DNA from: Uliginosibacterium sp. | GTDB lineage: Bacteria > Pseudomonadota > Gammaproteobacteria > Burkholderiales > Rhodocyclaceae | Length of the DNA stretch: 64,000 bases | Assembly: GCA_016718265.1 (NCBI GenBank) | Contig: JADKDZ010000002.1 | Span: forward strand, 434,001 to 498,000 | Reading direction: 5' to 3' | Shown: positions 1 through 7,905 of the stretch, in pieces | How positions within the stretch are numbered: the first letter of the stretch is position 1 | How the letters are laid out: each line of letters begins with the position of its first letter | Position numbers and translations under genes: made by a program | Notes under the pieces: generated by a model | Told to the model about the DNA's origin: nothing | Databases searched by the model: none | Seen by the model: the letters and a program-made list of their open reading frames with translations, nothing else

Positions 1-1
1 T

Positions 2-292
2 GGCCTGTTGCCACCAGATCAGTGCGAAGCCCTAATTTCCGTCTGGCGCGAGTTTGAAGCGGGCGAGACCTCCGAAGCCCGTTTTGCCGCGTCCTTGGAC
101 AGCATGAATCCGGTTGTTAATTTCTACGTCACTGACGGGGTTGAGGGCGATACGGGTCTATTGAAAACCTCGCAGGTCTACGCGAAAAAGCGTTTCATCG
201 GAGAAACCGCCCCGGCACTTTGGCATTACACCCAAGATGTCATCAAGAAATCCGGGGAGAAGGGTTTGTATCTTGAAGATACTGAGGCCTGA
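2..292 (+). CDS. HD-domain hydrolase (COG1896/YfbR-like), C-terminal part
   Basis: The frame is open back to the window edge, so this is the 3' part of a longer gene; the TTG at 8 is only the first possible in-window start. The visible 90-odd residues match the tail of HD-domain phosphohydrolases of the COG1896 type: a helical stretch with VWREFEAGETSEARFAASLD, then MNPVVNFYVTDG and a final LWHYTQDVIKKSGEKG helix. The metal-binding HD residues would lie upstream of the window and are not seen. Relatives remove phosphate from deoxynucleotides or are uncharacterised. It ends 73 bases before the next gene, on the same strand. The family call rests on the tail only. Confidence 0.6.
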   Translation, partial: GLLPPDQCEALISVWREFEAGETSEARFAASLDSMNPVVNFYVTDGVEGDTGLLKTSQVYAKKRFIGETAPALWHYTQDVIKKSGEKGLYLEDTEA

Positions 293-365
293 TATCCCAC
301 TTTGATTGTGCTGCGCGGCTTACGCCTGCAGCCAACCCGCCCTACGTCCGACCCCGGAACTCGCA

Positions 366-3300
366 ATGACCCCTGAACACCGCCAGGCCCAACGCTTCAT
401 CGCCCTCGACCCCGCCCGCAGCGTGGCGGTGGAGGCGTGTGCGGGGAGTGGCAAGACCTGGTTGCTGACTTCGCGTTTGCTGCGCTTATTGTTGAGCGGG
501 GCGCGGCCGGGGCAGATTCTGGCGATTACCTACACGCGCAAGGCGGCGCGGGAGATCGAGGCGCGGCTGCGGGGGCTGCTGGCGATGCTGGCGACGGCGG
601 ATGAGGCAACCGTGCTGCGCGAGCTGCAGATGCGAGGGCTGGCGGATGCTGAGGCGCGGCGGCAGATCACGCCCTGTCGGGCCTTGCTGGAGGCGGTGCT
701 GCGGGCGGAGCCGCCGATCACGATCACGACCTTCCATGGTTGGTTTGCGCGGCTGCTGGGTGGCGCGCCGCTGGATAGCGGGTTGGCAGGGCGGAGTCTC
801 GACGAAGCCGCGTCCAGCTTGCTTGACGAGGCATGGGTGCTGCTGGCGGCCGACTGTAGCCGCTCGCCGAATAGCCCGCTTGCAGAGGCGCTGCTGTGGC
901 TGTATCGCGAGCTGGGGGCGTTCTCGACAAGGAATCTGCTGCGGCGCTTGATTGACCGGCGCGCGGAATGGCGGGTGTGGTGCGATACCTGTGGCGGCAG
1001 TGAGGGCGTGGAACGCTGGATCACGACGGAATTCGGTGTCGGCGTGGATCCGCTGGCTGAGCTGTTTACCGCCGCACGGCTGGACGAGCTGGAAGCGTTT
1101 GCACGCCTGCTGGGGCTGAACACGGCGAGCGATCAGGCTATGGGGAACGCGCTGGCTCAAGCGGTGGTGGATCTGCGCAAAGGGGTGGGAGGCGGCAACG
1201 AAGATGTTTTTGAATGCGTTCGCGCGGCATTTCTGACGGCGACGAACACGCCCCGTGCCCGCAAGGCCAGCGCGGCACAAGCCAAGCGCCTGGGTGCGGA
1301 GGAGGAAACGTATCTCCGCCTGCATGCTGAATGGAGCGAACGCCTGATCGCGACCATCGGCGCGCTGCAAGACTTGCGGAATGCGGAACTCAATCGGCAT
1401 GCCTTGCGCGTGGGTGACGCCTTGCTGTCCAAGCTGGATCAGTTGAAGCAGGCGCGGCGCGTGATGGATTTCTCCGATCTGGAGGCAGAGATCGACGGGC
1501 TGCTAGCACGCGAGGGTGCGGCGGCTTACCTGCAGGCGCGGCTGGATGCGCGCTACAAGCACATTTTGCTGGACGAGTTTCAGGATACCAACCCGCTGCA
1601 ATGGCGCATCCTGCGCGGCTGGCTGGATGCTTACGCCAGCGCGGGCGTGACGCGGCCGAGCGTGTTTCTGGTGGGCGACCCGAAACAGTCGATTTACCGC
1701 TTCCGCCGCGCCGAGCCCAAGTTGTTCGCAGCGGCTTCAAAGTATTTTGCGGATGAGTTCGGTGCGATACATATGAGTAATGCTCATACCTTTCGCAACG
1801 CACAGCCAATCGTGGCAATCGTCAACGAGGTTTTTTCGGCAGAACCGCTGTTCATGGGATTCACAGCTCAGACTGCCGAGCGCGAAGCCTGGCCGGGGCG
1901 AATCGAAGTGCTGCCGCTGATCCCGGTGCCGGAAGCGCCGGGATCAGCGGCAGCAGAAGGCTTCCGCAATCCACTGGAAGAGGCGCGTGAAGAGGCCGAA
2001 GACCTGCGGCGCAGTGAAGAGGCTGATGTGCTGGCGCGGCGCATCGCCCGGATGGTCGGCCTGGAGGGGCCGGCGCTTCAGGTTCAGGGCAAGGATGGCG
2101 AGCGGGCGGCGCGCTTCGCGGACATTTTGATCCTGACCCGGCGTACCACCCAGTTGGCGACCTATGAGGCGGCTTTGCGCCACGCCGGGATTCCCTTCGT
2201 CAGCCCCGGCCGGGGTGGCTTGCTGAATACCCTGGAGGCGCAGGATCTGCTCGCGGCGCTGCGTTTTCTGGCGGATCCGGCCGATAACCACGCCTTGGCG
2301 CACGTGCTGCGCACGCCGGCGTTTGGCGCAAGCGATGACTTGCTGCTGGCCTTGTCGGCTGAGCCGGGTCTGTGGTGGCCGCGCCTGCAGGCGCTGGCAC
2401 AGCGGGGCAGGGAAGATAGTGTCGAAGTTCGCGCCGTCACGCTGCTGCAGGGCTGGCTGGCGGTTTCGGCGTATCTGCCCGCGCATGACCTGATCGACCG
2501 GGTGTTTCACGAGGCGGACTGGTTGGCGCGATGCCGGGCGGCCGTGCCGCCCGCGCAGTGGCCGGGCGTGCATGCCAACCTGGAAGCCTTGCTGGAGCTC
2601 TCGCTGAACGTGGATGCCGGGCGTTACCCCAGTCTGACGCGCTTCGTTGATGAATTGCGGCGCTTGTCGAGTTCGGACGAAGAGGCCCCGGACGAAGGCC
2701 TGGTCAATAGCGCCGGCAGTGGCTTGGGGCGGGTGCGGATCATGACGATTCATAGCGCAAAGGGGCTGGAAGCGCCCATTGTCTGGCTCATTGATGCCCA
2801 TACCACGCCCCGCCCGCCGGACGGTTTCGACGTCGTACAGGATTGGCCGGCGGATGCGCTGGCGCCGCGGCACTTCTCGCTGCTGGGCAGGGTTGCCGAG
2901 TGCGGACCGGTTCGCGAGCCCTTGCTGGCGGCGGAGCGCGAGGCTGCCCTGCGCGAAGAACTCAATCTGCTTTATGTCGCCGTAACACGCGCCGAGCAGG
3001 TTTTCATCGTCAGCGGCATCGCCTCGGCACGCGCGATTTCAACCCCCACGGCCTATTCGCGCTTGGCCGCTGCGGTGGAGCGGCTGGGTTCGCGCAATGG
3101 CGTGATCGGCGAAATGCCGGAGGTGTTTGCACAATCTGTCACACCCATTGCGACGGGCCCGGCACAATCCAGCTTCGCTGCGCTCAGGGTAGGGCAGAGG
3201 CGCCGGGCCCAGGAAGACCACGCCGGGATGCTGTTCGGGACCGCTTTGCATGCCTGGCTGGAAGCCCATACCAAAGGGCTTGTGTTGCCGGAGGTTGCCA

Positions 3301-3623
3301 CAGAGGTCGAGCGGTGCGGCCGCAAGCTTGTCGCGCGTCCGTCGTTGGCCCGATTCTTTACCCCGGGCGTCGCGCGTCGCGCGGGCAGTGAGGTGAGCTT
3401 TGTCGATCAGGCGGGCAAAATAGGTCGTATCGATCGCTGGGTGGATGACGGTGAAACCATCTGGGTGCTGGATTACAAGAGTGGCGGGTTGCCCGAACAG
3501 GCGGTGCTCGCGGCCTACCGTGACCAACTGGCGGAGTACCGCGACGTGATGTGCAAGGTCTTCAGCGGCCGCAGTGTGAGGGCGCTGCTGATCTTCTCGG
3601 ACGCTGGCGAGCTTGAGGTTTAG
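366..3623 (+). CDS. UvrD/AddA-like helicase-nuclease
   Basis: An SF1 helicase of 1085 residues fused to a C-terminal RecB-type nuclease, as in AddA, acting in double-strand-break processing. Walker A is EACAGSGKTWLL near residue 23-34; motif II is LLDEFQDTNPLQ near 400; motif III is VGDPKQSIYRFRRAEP; the late helicase motif is IMTIHSAKGLEAP; and LNLLYVAVTRAEQ is motif VI-like. Near the end, GRIDRWVDDGETIWVLDYKS fits the PD-(D/E)XK nuclease core. The ATG at 366 is chosen because a TTG at 306 would add 20 residues unlike the family. The AddB partner is not in view and may lie upstream. The stop is 10 bases from fadD, suggesting read-through transcription. Confidence 0.85.
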   Translation: MTPEHRQAQRFIALDPARSVAVEACAGSGKTWLLTSRLLRLLLSGARPGQILAITYTRKAAREIEARLRGLLAMLATADEATVLRELQMRGLADAEARRQITPCRALLEAVLRAEPPITITTFHGWFARLLGGAPLDSGLAGRSLDEAASSLLDEAWVLLAADCSRSPNSPLAEALLWLYRELGAFSTRNLLRRLIDRRAEWRVWCDTCGGSEGVERWITTEFGVGVDPLAELFTAARLDELEAFARLLGLNTASDQAMGNALAQAVVDLRKGVGGGNEDVFECVRAAFLTATNTPRARKASAAQAKRLGAEEETYLRLHAEWSERLIATIGALQDLRNAELNRHALRVGDALLSKLDQLKQARRVMDFSDLEAEIDGLLAREGAAAYLQARLDARYKHILLDEFQDTNPLQWRILRGWLDAYASAGVTRPSVFLVGDPKQSIYRFRRAEPKLFAAASKYFADEFGAIHMSNAHTFRNAQPIVAIVNEVFSAEPLFMGFTAQTAEREAWPGRIEVLPLIPVPEAPGSAAAEGFRNPLEEAREEAEDLRRSEEADVLARRIARMVGLEGPALQVQGKDGERAARFADILILTRRTTQLATYEAALRHAGIPFVSPGRGGLLNTLEAQDLLAALRFLADPADNHALAHVLRTPAFGASDDLLLALSAEPGLWWPRLQALAQRGREDSVEVRAVTLLQGWLAVSAYLPAHDLIDRVFHEADWLARCRAAVPPAQWPGVHANLEALLELSLNVDAGRYPSLTRFVDELRRLSSSDEEAPDEGLVNSAGSGLGRVRIMTIHSAKGLEAPIVWLIDAHTTPRPPDGFDVVQDWPADALAPRHFSLLGRVAECGPVREPLLAAEREAALREELNLLYVAVTRAEQVFIVSGIASARAISTPTAYSRLAAAVERLGSRNGVIGEMPEVFAQSVTPIATGPAQSSFAALRVGQRRRAQEDHAGMLFGTALHAWLEAHTKGLVLPEVATEVERCGRKLVARPSLARFFTPGVARRAGSEVSFVDQAGKIGRIDRWVDDGETIWVLDYKSGGLPEQAVLAAYRDQLAEYRDVMCKVFSGRSVRALLIFSDAGELEV

Positions 3624-3633
3624 GGGAGACAAC

Positions 3634-5307
3634 ATGGAAAAGATCTGGCTGGCGAGCTACCCGCCGGGCGTGCCTGCGGAAGTCGATGTGACGCGGTACA
3701 ACTCGATCGGCGAACTGTTCGAGCAGAGCGCCGACCGATGGGGTGACCGGATTGCCTACTATTGCATGGGGGGAGAACTGAGCTTCCGCAACACCGCCGT
3801 GCTGGCGCGGCAATTCGCCTCCTACCTGCAGAACGAGCTGAAACTCCCCAAAGGCACGCGCATCGCCTTGATGATGCCGAATGTGCTGCAGTACCCAATC
3901 AGCCTTTTTGGAGCCATGTTGGGCGGTTACGTGGTGGTGAATTGCAATCCGCTCTACACGCCGCGCGAGTTGGAGTACCAGTTGCAGGACTCCGGGGCGC
4001 AGGCCATCGTGGTGTTGGAGAACTTTGCGCAGACCGTAGAGGCCGTGATCGAGCGTACAGCCGTCCGGCATGTGATAGTGGCCAGTCTGGGCGATTTGCT
4101 GGGTAGCTTGCGCGGCAGCCTGATCAATTTTGTCGTGCGCCATGTCAAGAAGAAAGTGCCTGCATGGTCTTTGCCGAAGGCGGTACGCTTCAAGGCCGCG
4201 CTGGCGGCCGGAGATCGCAAGGCGTTCGTGCCGGTCGAGGTCTCGCTGCAGGATCTGGCCTTCCTGCAATACACGGGGGGTACCACCGGCAAGGCAAAAG
4301 GCGCGATGCTTCGCCACGCCAACCCGCTGGCGAATGTGCTGCAGGCCCACGCATGGGTGCAGAAAGCGCTACGCGAAGGCGAAGAGACGGTGATCACGGC
4401 ACTGCCGCTCTATCACATCTTCTCGCTGACGGCGAACTGCATCTACTTCTTCATGATTGGTGCGAGCAATGTGCTGATCCCGAATCCGCGGGATATCGCC
4501 GGTTTCGTCAAGGAGCTCTCGCTGCGTCCCTTTACGGTGATCACCGGCGTGAACACCTTGTTCAATGCTTTGCTGAATCATCCGGACTTCTCAAAGCTCG
4601 ATTTTTCCGGGCTGCGTCTGTCCCTCGGCGGTGGGATGGCGACACAGAAAGCTGTCGCAGATCGCTGGCAAGCGGTGACCGGCGACATGCTGCTCGAGGC
4701 GTACGGGCTGACGGAGGCCTCGCCTGCGCTGTGCATCAACCCGGTGACGCTGACAGCGTTCAACGGCGCAATCGGGCTGCCACTGCCGTCCACCGAGGTG
4801 TCGCTGCGTGACGAATCGGGTCTGGAGGTTGCCGCGGGGCGGCCGGGAGAGCTTTGTGCCCGCGGGCCGCAGGTGATGGCGGGTTACTGGAACGCGCCAG
4901 ATGAAACGGCCAAGGTGATGACGGCGGATGGTTTTCTGCGAACCGGTGACGTCGCCACCATGGACGAGGCTGGGTTTCTGCGGGTCGTTGACCGGATGAA
5001 GGACATCATCGTCGTCTCCGGCTTTAACGTGTATCCGAACGAGATCGAAGATGTTGTCGCTTCGCACCCCGGTGTGCTGGAAGTAGCGGCAATCGGCGTG
5101 CCGGATCCGCGCACGGGTGAGGCGGTAAAGCTGTTTGTGGTTCGGCGCGATCCTGAATTGAGTGCCGAGGAGATCTTGCGGCACTGCAAGAAAGACCTCA
5201 CCCGCTACAAGCTGCCGCATTCTGTGGAATTTCGTGACAGTCTACCTAAAACCAACGTCGGAAAAATTCTTAGGCGTGCGCTGCGCGAAGCGGCAGAAAA
5301 GGGCTGA
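3634..5307 (+). CDS. fadD: Long-chain-fatty-acid--CoA ligase
   Basis: Activates fatty acids to acyl-CoA via an acyl-adenylate, feeding beta-oxidation or lipid synthesis at the inner membrane. It has 557 residues, the usual FadD length. The AMP-binding P-loop motif YTGGTTGKAKGAM lies near residue 212-224, YGLTEASP near 357, the hinge region FLRTGD and VVDRMKDIIVVSGFNVYPNE near 440-470, and the C-terminal lysine region LPKTNVGKILRRALRE near the end. The start at 3634 follows a GGGGAGA ribosome site; an in-frame start at 3613 would overlap the previous gene and lacks one. It sits 10 bases after the AddA-like gene. Confidence 0.93.
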   Translation: MEKIWLASYPPGVPAEVDVTRYNSIGELFEQSADRWGDRIAYYCMGGELSFRNTAVLARQFASYLQNELKLPKGTRIALMMPNVLQYPISLFGAMLGGYVVVNCNPLYTPRELEYQLQDSGAQAIVVLENFAQTVEAVIERTAVRHVIVASLGDLLGSLRGSLINFVVRHVKKKVPAWSLPKAVRFKAALAAGDRKAFVPVEVSLQDLAFLQYTGGTTGKAKGAMLRHANPLANVLQAHAWVQKALREGEETVITALPLYHIFSLTANCIYFFMIGASNVLIPNPRDIAGFVKELSLRPFTVITGVNTLFNALLNHPDFSKLDFSGLRLSLGGGMATQKAVADRWQAVTGDMLLEAYGLTEASPALCINPVTLTAFNGAIGLPLPSTEVSLRDESGLEVAAGRPGELCARGPQVMAGYWNAPDETAKVMTADGFLRTGDVATMDEAGFLRVVDRMKDIIVVSGFNVYPNEIEDVVASHPGVLEVAAIGVPDPRTGEAVKLFVVRRDPELSAEEILRHCKKDLTRYKLPHSVEFRDSLPKTNVGKILRRALREAAEKG

Positions 5308-5428
5308 GAGGCTTTCAGGTAGTGGATCTACGCATAGGAATTGCGCGAAGTTCTGTGACGCACGACCTGCCACTAAGGGTAATTCTTAACCTCTGCGGCA
5401 CTTGAGGCGCAAGCGCTTATATGCTTCA
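5308..5428. other. Intergenic stretch between fadD and the ilv leader
   Basis: No gene is supported here. The stretch should contain the promoter of the ilvBN transcript, but no convincing pair of sigma-70 hexamers with 16-18 base spacing was found, so none is annotated. Confidence 0.5.
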
Positions 5429-5569
5429 ATGGAATCGCGTTTCTCACTTCGGTTTGACCATTTCATCGTGAACTACATCTTCTCTTCCGTGCCCCGTATT
5501 GCGTCTACCCTGGTGGTAGTCGTAGTCGTCGTACGCGTCGTAGTAGGCGTAGGCGGCAGCGCGCCGTAA
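5429..5569 (+). CDS. ivbL: ilvBN leader peptide (IvbL-like), valine-rich
   Basis: A short coding sequence of 46 codons from ATG 5429 (or 33 from GTG 5468), ending at TAA 5567. Its end reads VVVVVVVRVVVGVGGSAP, eleven Val codons among the last eighteen, strikingly like the end of the E. coli ivbL peptide (VVVVRVVVVVGNAP, from memory). It lies about 110 bases before ilvB and is followed by a GC-rich hairpin and T-run. In the known system, ribosome stalling at Val/Leu codons when charged tRNA is scarce prevents the terminator from forming. Neither start has a strong ribosome site, so the start is unsure; the Val run and stop are directly visible. Confidence 0.8.
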   Translation: MESRFSLRFDHFIVNYIFSSVPRIASTLVVVVVVVRVVVGVGGSAP

Positions 5570-5596
5570 CGGGGAAAAATCAGATCCAAGGATTTC

Positions 5597-5632
5597 AACC
5601 CCCGCCGGCGCGAGCCGGACGGGGGTTTTTTC
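5597..5632 (+). terminator. Attenuator terminator upstream of ilvB
   Basis: A GC-rich hairpin (arms CCCCCGCCGGC and GCCGGACGGGGG, with GCGA at the tip) is followed directly by six T. It starts 28 bases after the leader-peptide stop and ends about 50 bases before ilvB, the arrangement expected of a transcription attenuator for branched-chain amino-acid genes. Confidence 0.85.
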
Positions 5633-5681
5633 TGCCCCCGATCCGGCAGCTGGCAACAGTCAAAATGTCAGGAGTATCAGG

Positions 5682-7346
5682 ATGCAGATTTCAGGGGCTC
5701 AGTTGATCGTTCGCTTGCTTGAGCAGCACGGGGTGACCACCGTGGCGGGTGTGCCGGGTGGTGCCGCACTGCCGCTGTATGACGCCTTGTCGCACAGTAC
5801 CCGGATCCATCATGTGCTGGTCGGCCACGAGCAAGGTGCCGGCTTCATTGCCCAGGGCATGGCGCGGGTCAGCGGACGCGCGGGTGTGTGCGTCGCCTCC
5901 AGCGGCCCGGGAGCAACCAATCTCGTCACTGCGATTGCGGATGCCAAGCTGGATTCCATCCCGGTGGTCTGCATCACCGGACAAGTTCCGTCTGCGATGA
6001 TCGGGACTGATGCCTTCCAGGAAGTCGATACGTATGGCATTTCCATTCCCATCACCAAGCACAATTGGCTGGTGCGCAACGTTGAGGATCTGCTGACGAT
6101 TATCCCGGATGCGTTCCGGATCGCTGAGTCTGGTCGCCCCGGCCCGGTCTGGGTTGATGTACCGAAGGACGTGCAGAGCGCGATGATCGAGATTGATACC
6201 TTGCCCGCCGCTGCAGTGCGCGACACGCTCCCCACTCCCCGCTCGGAATTGATAGAGGAGGCAGCGCGCATGATCGACGCGGCTGTACGCCCGGTGCTAT
6301 ATCTGGGGGGTGGCATCGTCACGGCAGAGGCGTGCGCCGAGGCTGTGGCGCTCGCTGAGCAGGCCGGTCTGCCAACCACCATGACCTTGATGGGGCTGGG
6401 GGCCATGCCGGTTGATCACCCCCTGTCGCTCGGCATGCTCGGCATGCATGCGGCACGCTATACCAACTATGTGCTCGAAGAGGCCGACCTGTTGATCGTG
6501 CTTGGCGCGCGCTTTGACGACCGGGCGATCGGCAAAGCCGAGAAATTCTGTCCGAACGCCGCGGTGATCCATATCGACGTGGATGCAGCCGAGCTTGGCA
6601 AGATCCGTCGGCCACATGTTGGCATCAATGCTGACGTCAAAGCAGCGCTTTCCCTCCTCTTGCCCAAGATTCAGCCTCAGTCGCGCGTGCAATGGCTGGA
6701 GCGGGTGCACGCACTGAAGGCGGCCCACCCGATGCTGATGCCGGGCGCGGAGGATCCGCGCAGCCACTACGGGCTGGTGCTCGCTGTGGCTGCTGCGCTA
6801 GATGACGAGGCGGTGATAGCCACCGATGTAGGTCAGCACCAGATGTGGGTGGCCCAAGCGTATCCGCTGCGACGGCCGCGCCAATGGCTCACCTCGGGCG
6901 GCCTTGGCACAATGGGTTTTGGCATGCCCGCTGCGATTGGCGCAGCGTTGGCGGAACCCGAGCGGACGGTGGTGTGTTTCTCCGGTGATGGCAGCTTGAA
7001 AATGAATATCCAGGAGATGGCTACTGCCGTGGAAGAGGACACGAACATCAAGGTCGTGCTGATGAATAATCAGTCGCTCGGTCTCGTCCATCAGCAGCAG
7101 AACATGTTTTACGGCGAACGTTACTACGCCTCTGACTACCGCAAGCCGACGGATTTCGTAAAAATTGCCGAGGGCTTTGGCATGCAGACTTTCGATCTCG
7201 ACAAGGCTAGTAATCCACGGGCGATGATTGCAGAAGCGATGGCACTGCGCGGCCCCTGCCTGATTCACTGTTCAATCGACGTGAACCAGCAGGTTTTGCC
7301 TATGGTGCCTCCGGGCGCTGCCAACACCGAAATGATCGGAGGCTGA
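5682..7346 (+). CDS. ilvB: Acetolactate synthase, large (catalytic) subunit
   Basis: Condenses pyruvate with pyruvate or 2-oxobutyrate, the first shared step of valine, leucine and isoleucine synthesis; needs thiamine diphosphate, Mg2+ and FAD. It has 554 residues, normal length. The catalytic Glu is in VGHEQGAGF near residue 50, and the ThDP/Mg motif runs from GDGSLKMN to VLMNNQSLG near 436-465. An AGGAG ribosome site precedes the ATG. The 100-residue small subunit follows after one base. The short IlvN-type partner and the Val-rich leader make this the IlvBN type rather than IlvIH. Confidence 0.94.
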   Translation: MQISGAQLIVRLLEQHGVTTVAGVPGGAALPLYDALSHSTRIHHVLVGHEQGAGFIAQGMARVSGRAGVCVASSGPGATNLVTAIADAKLDSIPVVCITGQVPSAMIGTDAFQEVDTYGISIPITKHNWLVRNVEDLLTIIPDAFRIAESGRPGPVWVDVPKDVQSAMIEIDTLPAAAVRDTLPTPRSELIEEAARMIDAAVRPVLYLGGGIVTAEACAEAVALAEQAGLPTTMTLMGLGAMPVDHPLSLGMLGMHAARYTNYVLEEADLLIVLGARFDDRAIGKAEKFCPNAAVIHIDVDAAELGKIRRPHVGINADVKAALSLLLPKIQPQSRVQWLERVHALKAAHPMLMPGAEDPRSHYGLVLAVAAALDDEAVIATDVGQHQMWVAQAYPLRRPRQWLTSGGLGTMGFGMPAAIGAALAEPERTVVCFSGDGSLKMNIQEMATAVEEDTNIKVVLMNNQSLGLVHQQQNMFYGERYYASDYRKPTDFVKIAEGFGMQTFDLDKASNPRAMIAEAMALRGPCLIHCSIDVNQQVLPMVPPGAANTEMIGG

Positions 7347-7347
7347 A

Positions 7348-7650
7348 ATGACTTCATCCCTAGTACCTGATATCAAGGAAAAAGTTGTTCTGGAGCTGAA
7401 TGTACGCAACCACCCGGGAGTGATGTCACACGTATGCGGCTTGTTCGCACGCAGAGCTTTCAACGTGGAAGGCATTCTGTGCATGCCGGTTGGTGAGGGT
7501 GTTGACAGTCGCATATGGCTGCTGGTGCGTGAAGACGAACGCTTGCCGCAGATGATTGCACAGGTCGAAAAGCTGGTAGATGTAATCTCGGTTGCCCGCC
7601 ACGGTGCGGAGCACGTGGTCTTTGAGCGCCTGGAAGACTTCTTCTGTTAG
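7348..7650 (+). CDS. ilvN: Acetolactate synthase, small regulatory subunit (IlvN type)
   Basis: ACT-domain regulatory subunit that activates IlvB and mediates valine feedback inhibition. At 100 residues it matches the short IlvN form rather than the longer IlvH. The segment VRNHPGVMSHVCGLFARRAF followed by NVEGILCMPV is the typical ACT core. A GGAGG ribosome site lies inside the end of ilvB and the genes are one base apart, so translation is probably coupled. Expression would follow the upstream attenuator. Confidence 0.94.
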   Translation: MTSSLVPDIKEKVVLELNVRNHPGVMSHVCGLFARRAFNVEGILCMPVGEGVDSRIWLLVREDERLPQMIAQVEKLVDVISVARHGAEHVVFERLEDFFC

Positions 7651-7662
7651 CGCTTTGAGATC

Positions 7663-7692
7663 CCGTAGGCGCGGCGCGGGCCGTGCCTACGG
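7663..7692. terminator. Inverted repeat between convergent ilvN and DUF3820 genes
   Basis: Arms CCGTAGGC (7663-7670) and GCCTACGG (7685-7692) form an 8-bp stem with a GC-rich loop. There is no T-run on either side and it overlaps the end of the minus-strand gene, so a terminator role is only plausible. Confidence 0.35.
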
Positions 7693-7905
7693 CTCTGTAC
7701 CGCGAAGTGGGTCGAGCAGGGGCCGCAGGTTGTTGTGATCCAGTTCGTACATCAGTGCCAACAGCGTACCGAGCTGACCCTTGGGAAACCCTTCGCGGGC
7801 AAACCAGCCGAGATAGTGGCCGGGGAGGTCAGCAAGCAAGCGATCCTTGTACTTGCCAAAAGGCATCTTCTGGCGGACGAGTTTTTCAAGTAACTCTGGC
7901 GTCAT
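7687..7905 (-). CDS. DUF3820 family small protein
   Basis: A 72-residue protein with the DUF3820 pattern: MPFGKYKDRLLADLPGHYL, then W.AREGFPKGQLG and a short C-terminal helix. The family is small, cytosolic and of unknown biochemical role; related folds occur appended to exonuclease-type proteins. Its start overlaps the stop of the upstream radical SAM gene by four bases (ATGA), so the two are translationally coupled. No function is inferred beyond this pairing. Confidence 0.8.
   Translation of the reverse strand: MTPELLEKLVRQKMPFGKYKDRLLADLPGHYLGWFAREGFPKGQLGTLLALMYELDHNNLRPLLDPLRGTEP

Noticed and set aside
1944..2873. 309-codon open frame on the minus strand inside the helicase-nuclease gene
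   Set aside because: Shadow of a high-GC gene; no ribosome site and no protein-family features.
5510..5551. GTA/GTC-rich stretch looking like a tandem repeat or microsatellite
   Set aside because: It is the Val-codon run of the ilv leader peptide, explained by attenuation.
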